From Pseudomonadota bacterium (GTDB lineage: Bacteria > Pseudomonadota > Gammaproteobacteria > Steroidobacterales > Steroidobacteraceae): a DNA stretch of 64,000 nt. Under the pieces are notes generated by a model, which worked only from the letters and a program-made list of their open reading frames with translations, was not told the DNA's origin and made no database searches. The stretch lies in the NCBI GenBank assembly GCA_023433465.1, contig JAEZCR010000224.1, positions 1-64,000 on the forward strand. Reading direction: 5' to 3'. The number at the start of each line of letters is the position of its first letter. Positions within the stretch are counted from its first letter, which is position 1. The position numbers were made by a program, and so were the translations under genes. Of this stretch, positions 35,524-44,195 are shown in pieces.

Positions 35524-36216
35524 ATGCCAACGTCGAGTTCGGTTGTAGTTCGTATCGGTCGTCGCATTGCTCCGATTCTGAGCGCGTTCACACTTTTGGC
35601 GCTGGCGGCGTGTGGAAGTGAAGGCGGCGGCGGCGCCGATGACGGCCCTGAAATCCCCAGCCCCATTACCGACGGGGGCGCTGCCTCCCCCACGATCTCC
35701 GGGACCCCGGCCACGTCCGTGACCGTCGGGCAGGCGTATTCATTCACTCCCCAGGCCAGCGATCCGAATGGCGACCCGCTGACCTTCGAAATCGAGAACC
35801 GCCCCTCCTGGGCGACGTTCGAGGCCACCACGGGCCGGCTCTTCGGCACACCCTCCGCCGCGGGAACGTTCGCCGGGGTGAGGATCAGCGTCACGGATGG
35901 CCGGACGCGCGCCAGCCTGCCCGCCTTCACGGTGTCGGTGCGGGCGGCGTCCGCGATTGGCAATGCAACGCTGTCCTGGACGGCGCCCACGCATCGCACG
36001 GATTCCACGCCGCTCACGAATCTCGCAGGCTACAAGATCTATTACGGCAATTCGCCGACTCATTTTCCGAACATCGTCAACGTCGGGACACCAGGCCTGA
36101 CGAGCTACGTCATCGAGAACCTTTCCGAAGGGACGTGGTATTTCGCCGTGGCGGCGGTGGATTCGACGGGAGCGGAAAGCCGGCTGTCGACGCCCGCGAG
36201 CAAGACGATCAGCTGA
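35524..36216 (+). CDS. Lipoprotein with one putative-Ig (He_PIG) and one fibronectin III-like domain
   Basis: The 230-residue protein starts MPTSSSVVVRIGRRIAPILS and has the lipobox LALAAC with the cysteine at about residue 30. One He_PIG domain follows (SFTPQASDPNGDPLTFEIEN; WATFEATTGRLFGTPS). The C-terminal fibronectin-like domain contains NLAGYKIYYGNSP and LSEGTWYFAVAAVDSTG. It is a shorter paralogue of the protein at 36795-38315. The ATG at 35524 is placed 5 nt after the riboswitch. A surface or matrix adhesion role under c-di-GMP control is inferred. Confidence 0.85.
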   Translation: MPTSSSVVVRIGRRIAPILSAFTLLALAACGSEGGGGADDGPEIPSPITDGGAASPTISGTPATSVTVGQAYSFTPQASDPNGDPLTFEIENRPSWATFEATTGRLFGTPSAAGTFAGVRISVTDGRTRASLPAFTVSVRAASAIGNATLSWTAPTHRTDSTPLTNLAGYKIYYGNSPTHFPNIVNVGTPGLTSYVIENLSEGTWYFAVAAVDSTGAESRLSTPASKTIS

Positions 36217-36228
36217 GCTGAGGAAAGT

Positions 36229-36304
36229 TGGCGTCCCCAGGGGGATTCGAACCCCCGTTACCGCCGTGAAAGGGCGATGTCCTGGGCCTCTAGACGATGG
36301 GGAC
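36229..36304 (-). tRNA. tRNA-Glu(TTC)
   Basis: The minus strand gives a 76-nt cloverleaf including encoded CCA: acceptor GTCCCCA/TGGGGAC, D-arm CGTCTAGAGGCCCAGGAC, anticodon loop CTTTCAC with TTC, and T-arm GGGGGTTCGAATCCCCC. It closely resembles the E. coli tRNA-Glu. Confidence 0.97.
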
Positions 36305-36325
36305 GCCGGGAAATGTACAAAGACG

Positions 36326-36401
<76 letters not shown>

Positions 36402-36602
36402 ACGCGAGGCGCGGGAAACTACTCACCCTCAGGAAGTATGTCAAGGCGAACCCCGGCGTCCGCGTTTCGCCGGTTATGTCCTCTCGCGCGCGCGTTGACC
36501 GCGATTCCACTCCGCCATTTCCCCAGAGGAAAGCCTCCACTGTCTGCTCCCAGTAACAGATTGCTCGTCCGCTCCATGAACGATTAACTGCTCGCATCAA
36601 GC

Positions 36603-36682
36603 AAAGGCAAACCCATCGCGAGGTGGGGACGCAAAGCTTCCGGTCTCGAGTCGAGAGTCGACACGAGATAGCGGAGTTGCCG
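36603..36682 (+). ncRNA. Cyclic-di-GMP-I riboswitch (GEMM-I), copy 2
   Basis: The aptamer has GGCAAACC (36606-36613), P2 CCCATC/GGTGGG with the GCGA tetraloop, GACGCAAAGC (36628-36637), a P3 hairpin based on TCTCG/CGAGA, and AGCGGAG with TTGCC (36677-36681) closing P1. It differs from copy 1 in P3 length and in the distance of over 110 nt to the start codon, so the control mechanism must differ. Confidence 0.93.
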
Positions 36683-36731
36683 GCGGACGTGTCGTCACAC
36701 GTCGTCCGTCGTCAGTTCCGTTGTCCGTTCA

Positions 36732-36790
36732 CTAACTACTCCCCGGCGGCATGTGTTGCCCGCGCAGCATGCTGCAAATGGAGTAGTTAG
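36732..36790 (+). promoter_or_regulatory. Riboswitch 2 expression platform: hairpin hiding the ribosome binding site
   Basis: CTAACTACTCC at 36732-36742 is the exact complement of GGAGTAGTTAG at 36780-36790. The GGAG that precedes the ATG at 36795 lies in the second arm. Pairing of the 11-bp arms would block ribosome binding. A 7-bp hairpin (36686-36703) sits between this and the aptamer and could take part in the switch. The effect of the ligand (on or off) cannot be read. Confidence 0.65.
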
Positions 36791-36794
36791 AACC

Positions 36795-38315
36795 ATGATG
36801 AATCTCTTTTCGCGCCAAGGCCCGCGCCTGGCGCTGGCTCTCGGCGTTATGGTCGCGGTCGCAGGATGCGGGCAGGATGCCGGCGACGACGTGCCGAATC
36901 GCCCACCGACCATCGGCGGCGTGCCCAATGTCCAGGTCGATGCCGGAGCCGCGTATTCCTTCACGCCGCGCGCCGAGGATCCGGATGGCGATTCGCTCAC
37001 CTTCCGCGCCGAGAACCTGCCGTCCTGGGCGACGCTGAACGCCACCACCGGCGCGATCACCGGCACGCCGGGTGATGCCGACGTCGGCACGTCGGGCATG
37101 ATCACGATCGAGGTCACCGACAACGAGTCCGCGGCGCAGCTCGAGCCCTTCCAGATCGAAGTCCGCCCGCGCACCTCGGGGACTACGCCTCCTCCGTCGC
37201 CGCCCAACGTGAATCGTGCGCCGACGATTTCCGGCACGCCGTCGACCAGCGTCGTCGCGGGAGCGGCGTACAGCTTCCAACCCGCCGCGGTCGACCCCGA
37301 CGGCGACAACCTGACGTACAGCATCGAGAGCCTGCCCGCCTGGGCGTCGTTCAGCACGTCCACCGGCCGGCTGACCGGCACTCCCGCGGCGGGCAACGTC
37401 GGTTCCTATGCCGGCATCGTGATCCGCGTGTCGGATGGTTCGCTGACCGCGGCGCTGCCGGCGTTCACGCTCCAGGTCACTTCCGCGCCGATCGCGAATC
37501 GTCCCCCCGTCATCTCCGGCACTCCGCCGGCGAGCGTGGTGGCCGGATCGGCCTATTCGTTCGCGCCGACGGCGTCTGATCCGGACGGCAACACGTTGAC
37601 GTTCTCGATCCAGAACCGTCCCACCTGGGCCTCGTTCGATACGGCCACGGGACGACTCACGGGCACCCCCACCACCTCGCAGCTCGGCACGTTCTCGAAC
37701 ATCGCGATCAGCGTCTCTGATGGCACGACGGCCGCCGCGCTGGCGCCGTTCTCGATCACCGTGACGCAGGCCGCCAATCGTCCCCCGGTCATCAGCGGCA
37801 CGCCGCCCACGACCGTGACGGCCGGACAGGCATACACGTTCACGCCCACCGCGTCGGACCCGGACGGAAACACGCTCACCTTCAGCATCGCGAACGCGCC
37901 CGCATGGGCGACGTTCGATGCGGCCACCGGCCGATTGTCGGGAACGCCGACGGCCGCGAACGTCGGTAGCACGTCGGGCGTCACGATCACCGTGAGCGAC
38001 GGTCGCACGACCGCGAGCCTGGCCGCGTTCAGCATCGCCGTGGCGGCCGCGTCGTCCGGCAGCGCGACGCTGACCTGGGTCGCGCCCACCACCAACAACG
38101 ACAACTCGCCGCTCACGGATCTCTCGGGATACCGGATCGAATACGGCCGCAGCGCGACCAACCTCGACCAGTTCGCGAACGTGAACACCGCGGGCGTGAC
38201 GACCTACCGCGTCGAGAACCTCTCGTCGGGAACGTGGTACTTCGCGGTGCGCGCGTTGTCCGCGTCGGGACGTCAGAGCAATGTGTCGAACATTGCCTCG
38301 CTGACGGTCAACTAG
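36795..38315 (+). CDS. Lipoprotein with four putative-Ig (He_PIG) repeats and a fibronectin III-like domain
   Basis: The 506-residue protein begins with a lipoprotein signal ending VMVAVAGC. Four cadherin-like He_PIG repeats follow, each with a core such as SDPDGNTLTFSIQNRPTWAS and a TGRLTGTP end, then a fibronectin-like domain (LSGYRIEYGRSATN; LSSGTWYFAVRALSASG). It is a multi-repeat version of the lipoprotein at 35524. The start is the ATG at 36795 (or 36798), preceded by GGAG. The frame is open upstream but carries no signal peptide there. Its stop is immediately adjacent to the convergent gltX stop. An adhesin or matrix role is inferred. Confidence 0.86.
   Translation: MMNLFSRQGPRLALALGVMVAVAGCGQDAGDDVPNRPPTIGGVPNVQVDAGAAYSFTPRAEDPDGDSLTFRAENLPSWATLNATTGAITGTPGDADVGTSGMITIEVTDNESAAQLEPFQIEVRPRTSGTTPPPSPPNVNRAPTISGTPSTSVVAGAAYSFQPAAVDPDGDNLTYSIESLPAWASFSTSTGRLTGTPAAGNVGSYAGIVIRVSDGSLTAALPAFTLQVTSAPIANRPPVISGTPPASVVAGSAYSFAPTASDPDGNTLTFSIQNRPTWASFDTATGRLTGTPTTSQLGTFSNIAISVSDGTTAAALAPFSITVTQAANRPPVISGTPPTTVTAGQAYTFTPTASDPDGNTLTFSIANAPAWATFDAATGRLSGTPTAANVGSTSGVTITVSDGRTTASLAAFSIAVAAASSGSATLTWVAPTTNNDNSPLTDLSGYRIEYGRSATNLDQFANVNTAGVTTYRVENLSSGTWYFAVRALSASGRQSNVSNIASLTVN
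36898..38055 (+). repeat. Four tandem He_PIG-coding repeats of about 280-310 bp
   Basis: Repeat starts at about 36898, 37211, 37497 and 37776 encode NRPPTIGG, NRAPTISG, NRPPVISG and NRPPVISG. Units 3 and 4 are the most alike, including shared NRPPVISGTPP and SDPDGNTLTFSI segments, which suggests recent duplication. Confidence 0.8.
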
Positions 38316-39716
38316 TCAGGCAGACAGCGCCTCGTCCAGCCGCGCCAGCGTGCGCGGCTGGCCGAGCAGCGCCAGCGTCTGATCGATGGGCGGCGATACC
38401 GTGCCGCCCGTCACCGCCACCCTCAGCGGCTGGGCGATCTTGCCGAGCCCGAGACCCTTCTCCGCCGCGAGGCTTTCGAGCGCGCCGTGCACCGGCTGCG
38501 CGCCCCACTCCTGGAGCGCGCCGAGACGCGCGCGCAGCTCGCGCAGCAGCTCCTTCGCATCGGCCGTCAGGTGCTTCTCGGCCGCCTTCGCATCGCGCGT
38601 GACGCGGTCGCCGAAGAAGAAGCGGCTGTTCTCCGCCATCTCCTTGAGCGTCTTCGCGCGTTCGCGCTGCGCGAGCACGATGCCTTCGAGCAGCTCGTCG
38701 TCCTGCGAATAGATGCCGAGGCGCGCGAGATGCCAGCGCAGGTGCGGCACGATGTCCTTCGGCTGCGCGCGCACCATGTGCTGCTGGTTGAGCCACAGCA
38801 TCTTGTCCGGATTCAGCGCGGAGGCCGACTTGTTGATGTCGCGCACGTCGAAGGCCGCGATCATCTCGTCTCGCGTGAAGTATTCCTGGTCGCCATGCGA
38901 CCAGCCGAGGCGCACGAGATAGTTGAGCAGCGCCTCGGGTAGATAGCCCTGGTCCTGGTATTCGAGCACGCTCACCGCGCCGTGGCGCTTGGAGAGCTTC
39001 GCGCCGTCGGGACCCAGGATCATCGGCACGTGCGCGTAGACCGGCGGCGTCTTGCCGAGCGCGAGCAGCATGTTCATCTGCCGCGGCGTGTTGTTGAGGT
39101 GATCGTCGCCGCGGATCACGTGCGTCACGCCCATGTCGGCGTCGTCGACGACCACGCAGAAGTTGTAAGTGGGCGTGCCGTCCGAGCGCGCGATGATGAG
39201 GTCGTCGAGCTCCTTGTTCTGGAACACGACGGGACCGTGCACGACGTCTTCGACGACCGTCGCGCCCTCTTCCGGGTTCTTGAAGCGCACGACCGGCTGC
39301 CGGCCACTCGCGGGACCCGGCCCCTTGCCATGACGGCAGCGGCCGTCGTAACGCGGCTTTTCCTTGTGCGCCTGCTGCTCCGCGCGCATCGCGTCCAGCT
39401 CTTCCTTGCTGCAATAGCAGTGATAAGCCGCGCCCGCCTCGAGCATCTGGCCGATCACTTCTTTATAGCGATCGAAACGCTGGGTCTGATAGAACGGCCC
39501 CTGGTCGTGGTCGAGCCCGAGCCAGGCCATGCCCTCCAGGATCACCTTCACCGCCTCGGGCGTCGAGCGTTCGATGTCAGTGTCCTCGACGCGCAGGATG
39601 AACTGGCCCTTCATGCGCCGCGCGTACAGCCAGCTGAACAGCGCCGTGCGCACGCCGCCGATGTGCAGCAAGCCGGTGGGGGAAGGAGCGAATCGGGTGA
39701 CGACGGGCGTGGACAT
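38316..39716 (-). CDS. gltX: Glutamyl-tRNA synthetase
   Basis: The 466-residue protein has FAPSPTGLLHIGGVRTALF with the class I HIGH-type motif (HIGG), and GAKLSKRHGAVSV with the KMSKS equivalent (KLSKR). The length and YCYCSKEE-like zinc region (YHCYCSKEELDAM) are typical of bacterial GltX. It charges tRNA-Glu, one copy of which is encoded at 36229-36304. It is a housekeeping gene not related to the surrounding loci. Confidence 0.97.
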   Translation of the reverse strand: MSTPVVTRFAPSPTGLLHIGGVRTALFSWLYARRMKGQFILRVEDTDIERSTPEAVKVILEGMAWLGLDHDQGPFYQTQRFDRYKEVIGQMLEAGAAYHCYCSKEELDAMRAEQQAHKEKPRYDGRCRHGKGPGPASGRQPVVRFKNPEEGATVVEDVVHGPVVFQNKELDDLIIARSDGTPTYNFCVVVDDADMGVTHVIRGDDHLNNTPRQMNMLLALGKTPPVYAHVPMILGPDGAKLSKRHGAVSVLEYQDQGYLPEALLNYLVRLGWSHGDQEYFTRDEMIAAFDVRDINKSASALNPDKMLWLNQQHMVRAQPKDIVPHLRWHLARLGIYSQDDELLEGIVLAQRERAKTLKEMAENSRFFFGDRVTRDAKAAEKHLTADAKELLRELRARLGALQEWGAQPVHGALESLAAEKGLGLGKIAQPLRVAVTGGTVSPPIDQTLALLGQPRTLARLDEALSA

Positions 39717-39822
39717 GGGTTCGGGCCGGTCTTTTTGGGGGCGCGAATCGTAGCAAGGACAGTGCCGGGTGGGGGAACCGAGGGTTGGCCCCGTACGGCG
39801 GTCCCGAGGGCGAAACCGGCAT

Positions 39823-39851
39823 TTGATTCAGCCCCGGCCGGTCTTTAGACT
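39823..39851 (+). promoter_or_regulatory. Sigma-70 promoter of tRNA-Val
   Basis: TTGATT at 39823-39828 and TAGACT at 39846-39851 are separated by 17 nt, and the tRNA begins 33 nt further on. A GC-rich discriminator follows, as usual for stable-RNA promoters. Confidence 0.65.
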
Positions 39852-39883
39852 CTCGCCCCTCTCGACGGGACTTCAGTCCAGGC

Positions 39884-39958
39884 GGGCGGTTAGCTCAGCG
39901 GTAGAGCACTGCTTTCACACGGCAGGGGTCACAGGTTCAAGCCCTGTACCGCCCACCA
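39884..39958 (+). tRNA. tRNA-Val(CAC)
   Basis: A 75-nt cloverleaf with encoded CCA: acceptor GGGCGGT/ACCGCCC, D-arm AGCTCAGCGGTAGAGC, anticodon loop TTCACAC with CAC, and T-arm ACAGGTTCAAGCCCTGT. Its 3' end is the integration site of the adjacent island; an integrase gene starts 131 nt downstream. Confidence 0.96.
39931..39958 (+). other. Presumed attachment site (left att half) in the 3' end of tRNA-Val
   Basis: The T-arm and acceptor end of the tRNA lie next to a tyrosine integrase, the usual position of attL for integrative elements, and the lower-GC island begins here. No second copy of this sequence was seen in the window, so the boundaries and the other att site could not be confirmed. 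Confidence 0.6.
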
Positions 39959-39972
39959 CTTAATCCCAGCGA

Positions 39973-40014
39973 AAACAGCGATTTGCGCGCAAGCGCGGAT
40001 CGCTGTTTGTTTTT
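39973..40014 (+). terminator. Rho-independent terminator after tRNA-Val
   Basis: AAACAGCGAT (39973-39982) pairs with ATCGCTGTTT (39999-40008), with a smaller GCGC stem inside, and TTTTT follows after one G. It lies on the island side of the junction and would end the tRNA transcript before the integrase. Confidence 0.85.
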
Positions 40015-40088
40015 GGGAGTGGCATTTGGGACAGTTGTGGGACAGTGAAACAGGTGTTTTTCGAACATCGTTTTCACGAGGAACACAC

Positions 40089-41087
40089 ATGGCCACATTC
40101 GAAAAACGCGGTGATTTCTGGCGCGCAAAAGTGCGTCGCAATGGCTTCCCTGCGCAATCGCGAACGTTCGACAACAAGGCGCTCGCGGAGCGATGGGCGC
40201 GCGAGATTGAGAACGAGATGGATCGCGGGGATTTTGTTGATCGGACGGAGGCTGAGAAGAACACGCTGGCGGAGGTGTTGAAGCGGTATCAGAAGGAGAT
40301 CTCGCCGACGAAGAAGGGAGCGGAATCGGAGGACTACCGGATCGACAGCATTTTGAAATCGAAACTTTGCCAGACCAAAATGTCGGCGCTGTCGAGCGCC
40401 CACTTGGCTTCATATCGTGACGACCGCTTGAATCAGGTCTCTTCCTCCACCGTCAATCGCGAGCTCAACGTGATCTCCCACGCGATTGAAATCGCACGGA
40501 GGGAGTGGAATATCTACATGGCCGAAAATCCCGTTCGACTCGTCCGTCGACCCAAAGCACCGAGAGCACGGGATCGGCGATTTGTGAAAGATGAGGAAAA
40601 GCGGCTAATTACAGAGTGTCGGAAGACAGCACGAAATCCTTTCCTGCTACCGGTAGTTCAACTGGCAATTGAGACCGGCATGCGCCAGGGAGAAATCGTC
40701 GGTATTGAGCGCAATCGGATCGACCTCAGGAAAAAGTACATTGTTCTGCCGGATACCAAGAATGGCGAACAAAGAATCGTTCCCCTGTCGCCAAAGGCAG
40801 TTCAGGTTATTAAGGCCCTCCCTGATTCGACCGACGAGAAGCTGTTTCCGGGGTTAACTACCGAGGCCGTTAAGCGCGCCTTCATTCGTGCGACAAGGCG
40901 GGCCAAGCTCGAGAATTTCCATTTTCACGATTTGCGACACGAGGCAACCAGCCGGCTGTTCGCTCTAGGACTTAACCCGATGGAGGTGGCGGCGATCACT
41001 GGCCACAAGACTCTGCAAATGCTGAAGCGGTACACCCACCTAAACGCCACGGATCTCGCACAAAAACTCGTGAAGACGCAACGTTAA
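40089..41087 (+). CDS. Tyrosine-type site-specific integrase
   Basis: The 332-residue protein has an N-terminal Arm-type DNA-binding segment (MATFEKRGDFWRAKVRRNG), a core-binding domain and a catalytic domain with TGMRQGEI (Arg), HDLRHEATSR (His-x-x-Arg), GHKTLQMLKRYTH (His and Tyr nucleophile). It integrates and excises the island at tRNA-Val. I chose the ATG at 40089 because GAGGA lies 7 nt before it. An upstream GTG at 40026 gives an unlikely extension. The AlpA-like gene at 48023 is a candidate directionality factor. Confidence 0.93.
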   Translation: MATFEKRGDFWRAKVRRNGFPAQSRTFDNKALAERWAREIENEMDRGDFVDRTEAEKNTLAEVLKRYQKEISPTKKGAESEDYRIDSILKSKLCQTKMSALSSAHLASYRDDRLNQVSSSTVNRELNVISHAIEIARREWNIYMAENPVRLVRRPKAPRARDRRFVKDEEKRLITECRKTARNPFLLPVVQLAIETGMRQGEIVGIERNRIDLRKKYIVLPDTKNGEQRIVPLSPKAVQVIKALPDSTDEKLFPGLTTEAVKRAFIRATRRAKLENFHFHDLRHEATSRLFALGLNPMEVAAITGHKTLQMLKRYTHLNATDLAQKLVKTQR

Positions 41088-41396
41088 ATTTTCGCTGGCG
41101 GCCTCAGGGACTGACTCTGTCCTCCCGACGAAAAGCAGGTTAGCGAAGAGCAAATTCCTGCTTCACACCCCGCCTGCTTCGTTTTGGCCGAGGTCACCAT
41201 TCGCCGACTGCCTCATGGGCGGCGATGAATGCCCGTCAAGCACCTAGCGCAGGCCTCAAGGTCCCGGGAGCGTGCGAGCCATGCCGCAGCAATTTAGTAT
41301 GCTCCGAGCGAGAGCTACGATGCCAACGGCTCACCTTACTACTGCCCGGCAGCCTGCCGAACCAAGAACCTTGTTTGCCGCCCTCCAGGAATCTCT
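41088..41396. other. Gap between integrase and DUF262 genes with possible terminator
   Basis: No gene is convincing in these 309 bp. A hairpin-forming stretch (ACGAAAAGCAGG at 41128-41139 with CCTGCTTCGT at 41173-41182, followed by T residues) could end the integrase transcript. An alternative partner CCTGCTT occurs at 41157-41163. The rest should hold the promoter of the DUF262/HEPN pair. Confidence 0.5.
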
Positions 41397-42524
41397 ATGA
41401 CATCCAACGCACGTGGAATCGACACCATCAAGGCTGAGATCGAGGACGGCTACTCCGATGACAGTCTATTCAACATCAAGCCTTGGGGCGCTGACCTTTC
41501 TTTTCGAGAGCTCATCGACAGATACGACCAAGACGAACTAGTGAAGCCGGAACTCCAACGCAACTATGTTTGGGACCGCCGAGAAGCATCTCGTTTCATA
41601 GATTCACTGCTGCTTGGCCTTCCAGTCCCTAGCATTTTCCTCGCGCAGACGAACGATGAAAAGCTATTAATAATCGATGGCTATCAGCGAATCATGACCG
41701 TTCGCGACTTCGTCCGCGGAATTTTCTCGCGAGATGACAAGGCATTCGCACTCTCACGAACGGAGAAAATTAACGCCAGATGGCGTGGGCAGCAGTTCAG
41801 CGAACTTACAGACGCTGAGCAGCGCCGGATCCGGAATACGACAATTCACGCAATCATCTTTGCGCAGCAAAAGGAACCTCAAAGCGACGACACGAGCCTT
41901 TTCCAAGTATTCGAGCGAATCAACACTTCGGGCCGCACACTGACTGCCCAGGAAATCCGCAACTGCGTCGCGCAAGGCGCATTCAACAAACTACTATTTC
42001 GATTGAATGAACTACCGACATGGCGCGCACTTTTCGGAAGTGATGAGCCTGACCCCAGGATGCGGGACATGGAGTTTATTCTGCGCTTTTTCGCGCTAAG
42101 CGCGCCGTCCTTCGATAACGCAAAGGAACGACTCTCGCTTCGCCAACACCTCGATGTGTTCATGAAGAGTCACGCAGATATCAATGCTGCAGTTTCAGAG
42201 GAGCTCGCTTCCCGATTCACTGCGATGGTTGATCGTGCTCACCGCATGTTCGGAACTTCCGCATTTCAGAACACGCTCCATTCAAAGGCAGCGACGTCTG
42301 GACCGAAATTTAGTCCGACGATTTTCGATTCAATCGCTATAGCAATTGATAAGTCGCTAAAGCAGGAGCTCGCCGAGCCACACGATGCTCAGGAACGTAA
42401 GGCATCGCTCCTGGGTGATCCGGACTATCGCAAGGTTATCGCCCAGGAAACGATGCGGAAGAGCAGCATCACTAAGCGCATCGAGAAAGCTTGCCACTAC
42501 TTTTTCGACGCAGGCCATGAATAA
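41397..42524 (+). CDS. DUF262 (GmrS/ParB-like) domain protein
   Basis: The 375-residue protein has a DUF262 N-terminal domain: RYDQDELVKPELQRNYVWDRREASRFIDSLLLG in pieces, LLIIDGYQRIMTVRDF (a DGQQR-type active-site motif, here DGYQR, near residue 95) and VFERINTSGRTLTAQEIRN. DUF262 belongs to the ParB/sulfiredoxin-like nuclease or NTPase fold found in GmrSD, SspE and BrxU defence systems. The C-terminal nuclease half (DUF1524) of full GmrSD is missing, so activity may rely on the HEPN partner that overlaps it by 8 nt. First gene of a two-gene unit. Confidence 0.85.
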   Translation: MTSNARGIDTIKAEIEDGYSDDSLFNIKPWGADLSFRELIDRYDQDELVKPELQRNYVWDRREASRFIDSLLLGLPVPSIFLAQTNDEKLLIIDGYQRIMTVRDFVRGIFSRDDKAFALSRTEKINARWRGQQFSELTDAEQRRIRNTTIHAIIFAQQKEPQSDDTSLFQVFERINTSGRTLTAQEIRNCVAQGAFNKLLFRLNELPTWRALFGSDEPDPRMRDMEFILRFFALSAPSFDNAKERLSLRQHLDVFMKSHADINAAVSEELASRFTAMVDRAHRMFGTSAFQNTLHSKAATSGPKFSPTIFDSIAIAIDKSLKQELAEPHDAQERKASLLGDPDYRKVIAQETMRKSSITKRIEKACHYFFDAGHE

Positions 42525-43008
42525 CACCGATGTTGATTTGCTGTTGGCACAATGCAGCTCTGAGCTAGTGCACGTCCAAGATAGCATCAACGCGCTGGGT
42601 ATCACCTCCGCTGTGTCTCCATACCTAACAAAGTACGCCGTAATCCGCGCGTGCGGAAGTGTCGAAGTGGCATTCAAAGCCTTGATCGCCGACTACTGCA
42701 ACAAGCGCAGCAAGAAGCAGGTTAAGCGATACATTGCCCTCAAGATAACTCGCAGCTCTGCGAATCCTTCCCATGGAAAAATCATTGAGATGCTCGACCA
42801 GTTCGATGAAGCCTGGAAGAACTCGTTCAAGGCAAATCTTGGAGCTGACCCACTAAAGACGCAGATGCTAAGTTCTCTTCAGTCGCTTGTGGACGCAAGG
42901 AACGAATTCGCTCACGGCGGCAATCCAACTCTGAGCATTAGCGACGTGATCACGCATTTTGGCCACGCTCGTAAAGTCTTGGAACACGTCGACCACGTCG
43001 TATCTTGA
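42517..43008 (+). CDS. HEPN-domain protein (MAE_28990-like), putative RNase partner of the DUF262 protein
   Basis: The 163-residue, mostly helical protein carries the HEPN active motif R-x4-H as ARNEFAHGG near residues 127-132. HEPN RNases act as toxins or effectors in defence systems. The ATG lies inside the 3' end of the DUF262 gene (8-nt overlap), which implies coupled translation and a fixed ratio of the two products. Annotation of similar small HEPN proteins as RNase effectors is from knowledge of the family; no activity has been shown for this one. Confidence 0.78.
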   Translation: MNNTDVDLLLAQCSSELVHVQDSINALGITSAVSPYLTKYAVIRACGSVEVAFKALIADYCNKRSKKQVKRYIALKITRSSANPSHGKIIEMLDQFDEAWKNSFKANLGADPLKTQMLSSLQSLVDARNEFAHGGNPTLSISDVITHFGHARKVLEHVDHVVS

Positions 43009-43146
43009 GCCAAGGCGGATCCGGCAAATTGCGGCCCCTGTTCGGTCCTGAATAATTCCGCCGCTCCGAGTTCGCGATGGCTTAGCCAATGCGTATGAGC
43101 GGTCGGTTCGAGAATACTTTCTGAAGTTGTTGGCCGGCGACCAAGG

Positions 43147-44163
43147 CTATTTCACAAAGATCTTCAATGTCGGTACGCCGACCGATGATGGCGGCACCTT
43201 GAATGACACTGGTGGGTGCTTGCCTTCTGTCCACACGAGGGTTAACACAAAACGCTGCAGGTGCGTCGTCAAGTGCACGAGGTGATCGGAGGCCTCTGAG
43301 TTCGAATCGTGCGCGATGGCGTTCCGTGCTCGCACGCAATCCGAAAGGAATTCACCGACAGATCGCCCATCAATCTCCTTGGGTTCCCTGACCTTTATCG
43401 CGAGCTCTCGAAGAGCGCTTGCGAACGACTGCATCGAAAGTGCTGCGAGCGCGCCCGCAAGCGATTGGGATTCGCCGTCCGGGAGAGAATCTGCCGCCTG
43501 TGTGATAAAGGATTTTAAGAGCGCTTGCGCTGCAGGACTGCGTGACTCGCGCTTTACCATCCGCTCCAGCGCCAGGTAGCTGAGGAGAAATCTTGTCCGA
43601 GGTGATAATTCCGAAGTCGCGCGACCCAGGATTTCAAGCGCATCTCGCTGCCTGTCAGAGAGTTTTAGTTCGATCGGCCAAAGTGTCTTTAGAGCGTCGA
43701 GCACGTACTCCGGATCGGATGGATACACATCAAGGACGCCCGAAACGATAAGTTCGGCGTGGTTCCCGTCATCGGGAAGAATTCCCACCCCGACAATGCT
43801 GTCGACCAAAGTAACCCCATGCTCTTTAGCTAGCTTCTTTTTTGGTTCGTCCGCCATGCGAGCTGAAGTTGTATCGGTTGGTGGGACCTGCAGACCCAGG
43901 GCAAGGCTGGCATTCAAAACTTGGAGATGCACCCAGAGCTGATCGCCCCTCGCCTGGGCCGAGGCGGCGTCAGGAAAGCCGCTCATTGCGAAGTGAAAGC
44001 GCGTGGCATCGATCAGCTTCTGAGCGTCGCGGGCGACTAACGAAAGAGTTTGCCCGTCTGGAAGCTCGATGCTTTTCACTTCTTGTTCAAAGCGGAAGAA
44101 CCCTGGACGTGGATGGCCAAATGAAAGGCGGAGTTCGAAGGTAGTACCCGAGTCTTGAGTCAT
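43147..44163 (-). CDS. Protein with a C-terminal HEPN-like (Apea-type) domain
   Basis: The 338-residue protein has an N-terminal beta-rich part of no recognised family and a C-terminal helical domain starting at about residue 190. This contains SPRTRFLLSYLALERMVKRE and CVRARNAIAHDSN, the R-x4-H signature, typical of Apea-like HEPN domains. Apea is an abortive infection effector of phage defence. It faces the DUF262/HEPN genes convergently, 138 bp away, and ends 32 nt before the coiled-coil protein. A stand-alone defence gene is plausible but unproven. Confidence 0.7.
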   Translation of the reverse strand: MTQDSGTTFELRLSFGHPRPGFFRFEQEVKSIELPDGQTLSLVARDAQKLIDATRFHFAMSGFPDAASAQARGDQLWVHLQVLNASLALGLQVPPTDTTSARMADEPKKKLAKEHGVTLVDSIVGVGILPDDGNHAELIVSGVLDVYPSDPEYVLDALKTLWPIELKLSDRQRDALEILGRATSELSPRTRFLLSYLALERMVKRESRSPAAQALLKSFITQAADSLPDGESQSLAGALAALSMQSFASALRELAIKVREPKEIDGRSVGEFLSDCVRARNAIAHDSNSEASDHLVHLTTHLQRFVLTLVWTEGKHPPVSFKVPPSSVGVPTLKIFVK

Positions 44164-44195
44164 GTCGGTCGGCCGTTACTCTTCGGAAGATGTCT

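Noticed and set aside
36686..36703. GACGTGT/ACACGTC hairpin as a transcription terminator
   Set aside because: No T-rich stretch follows, so intrinsic termination is unlikely; it may still be part of the riboswitch platform.
40026..40088. N-terminal extension of the integrase from a GTG
   Set aside because: The extension has no integrase-like sequence and the ATG at 40089 has a good ribosome binding site.
41225..41437. 70-residue plus-strand ORF
   Set aside because: It overlaps the DUF262 start, has no ribosome binding site of note and no domain.
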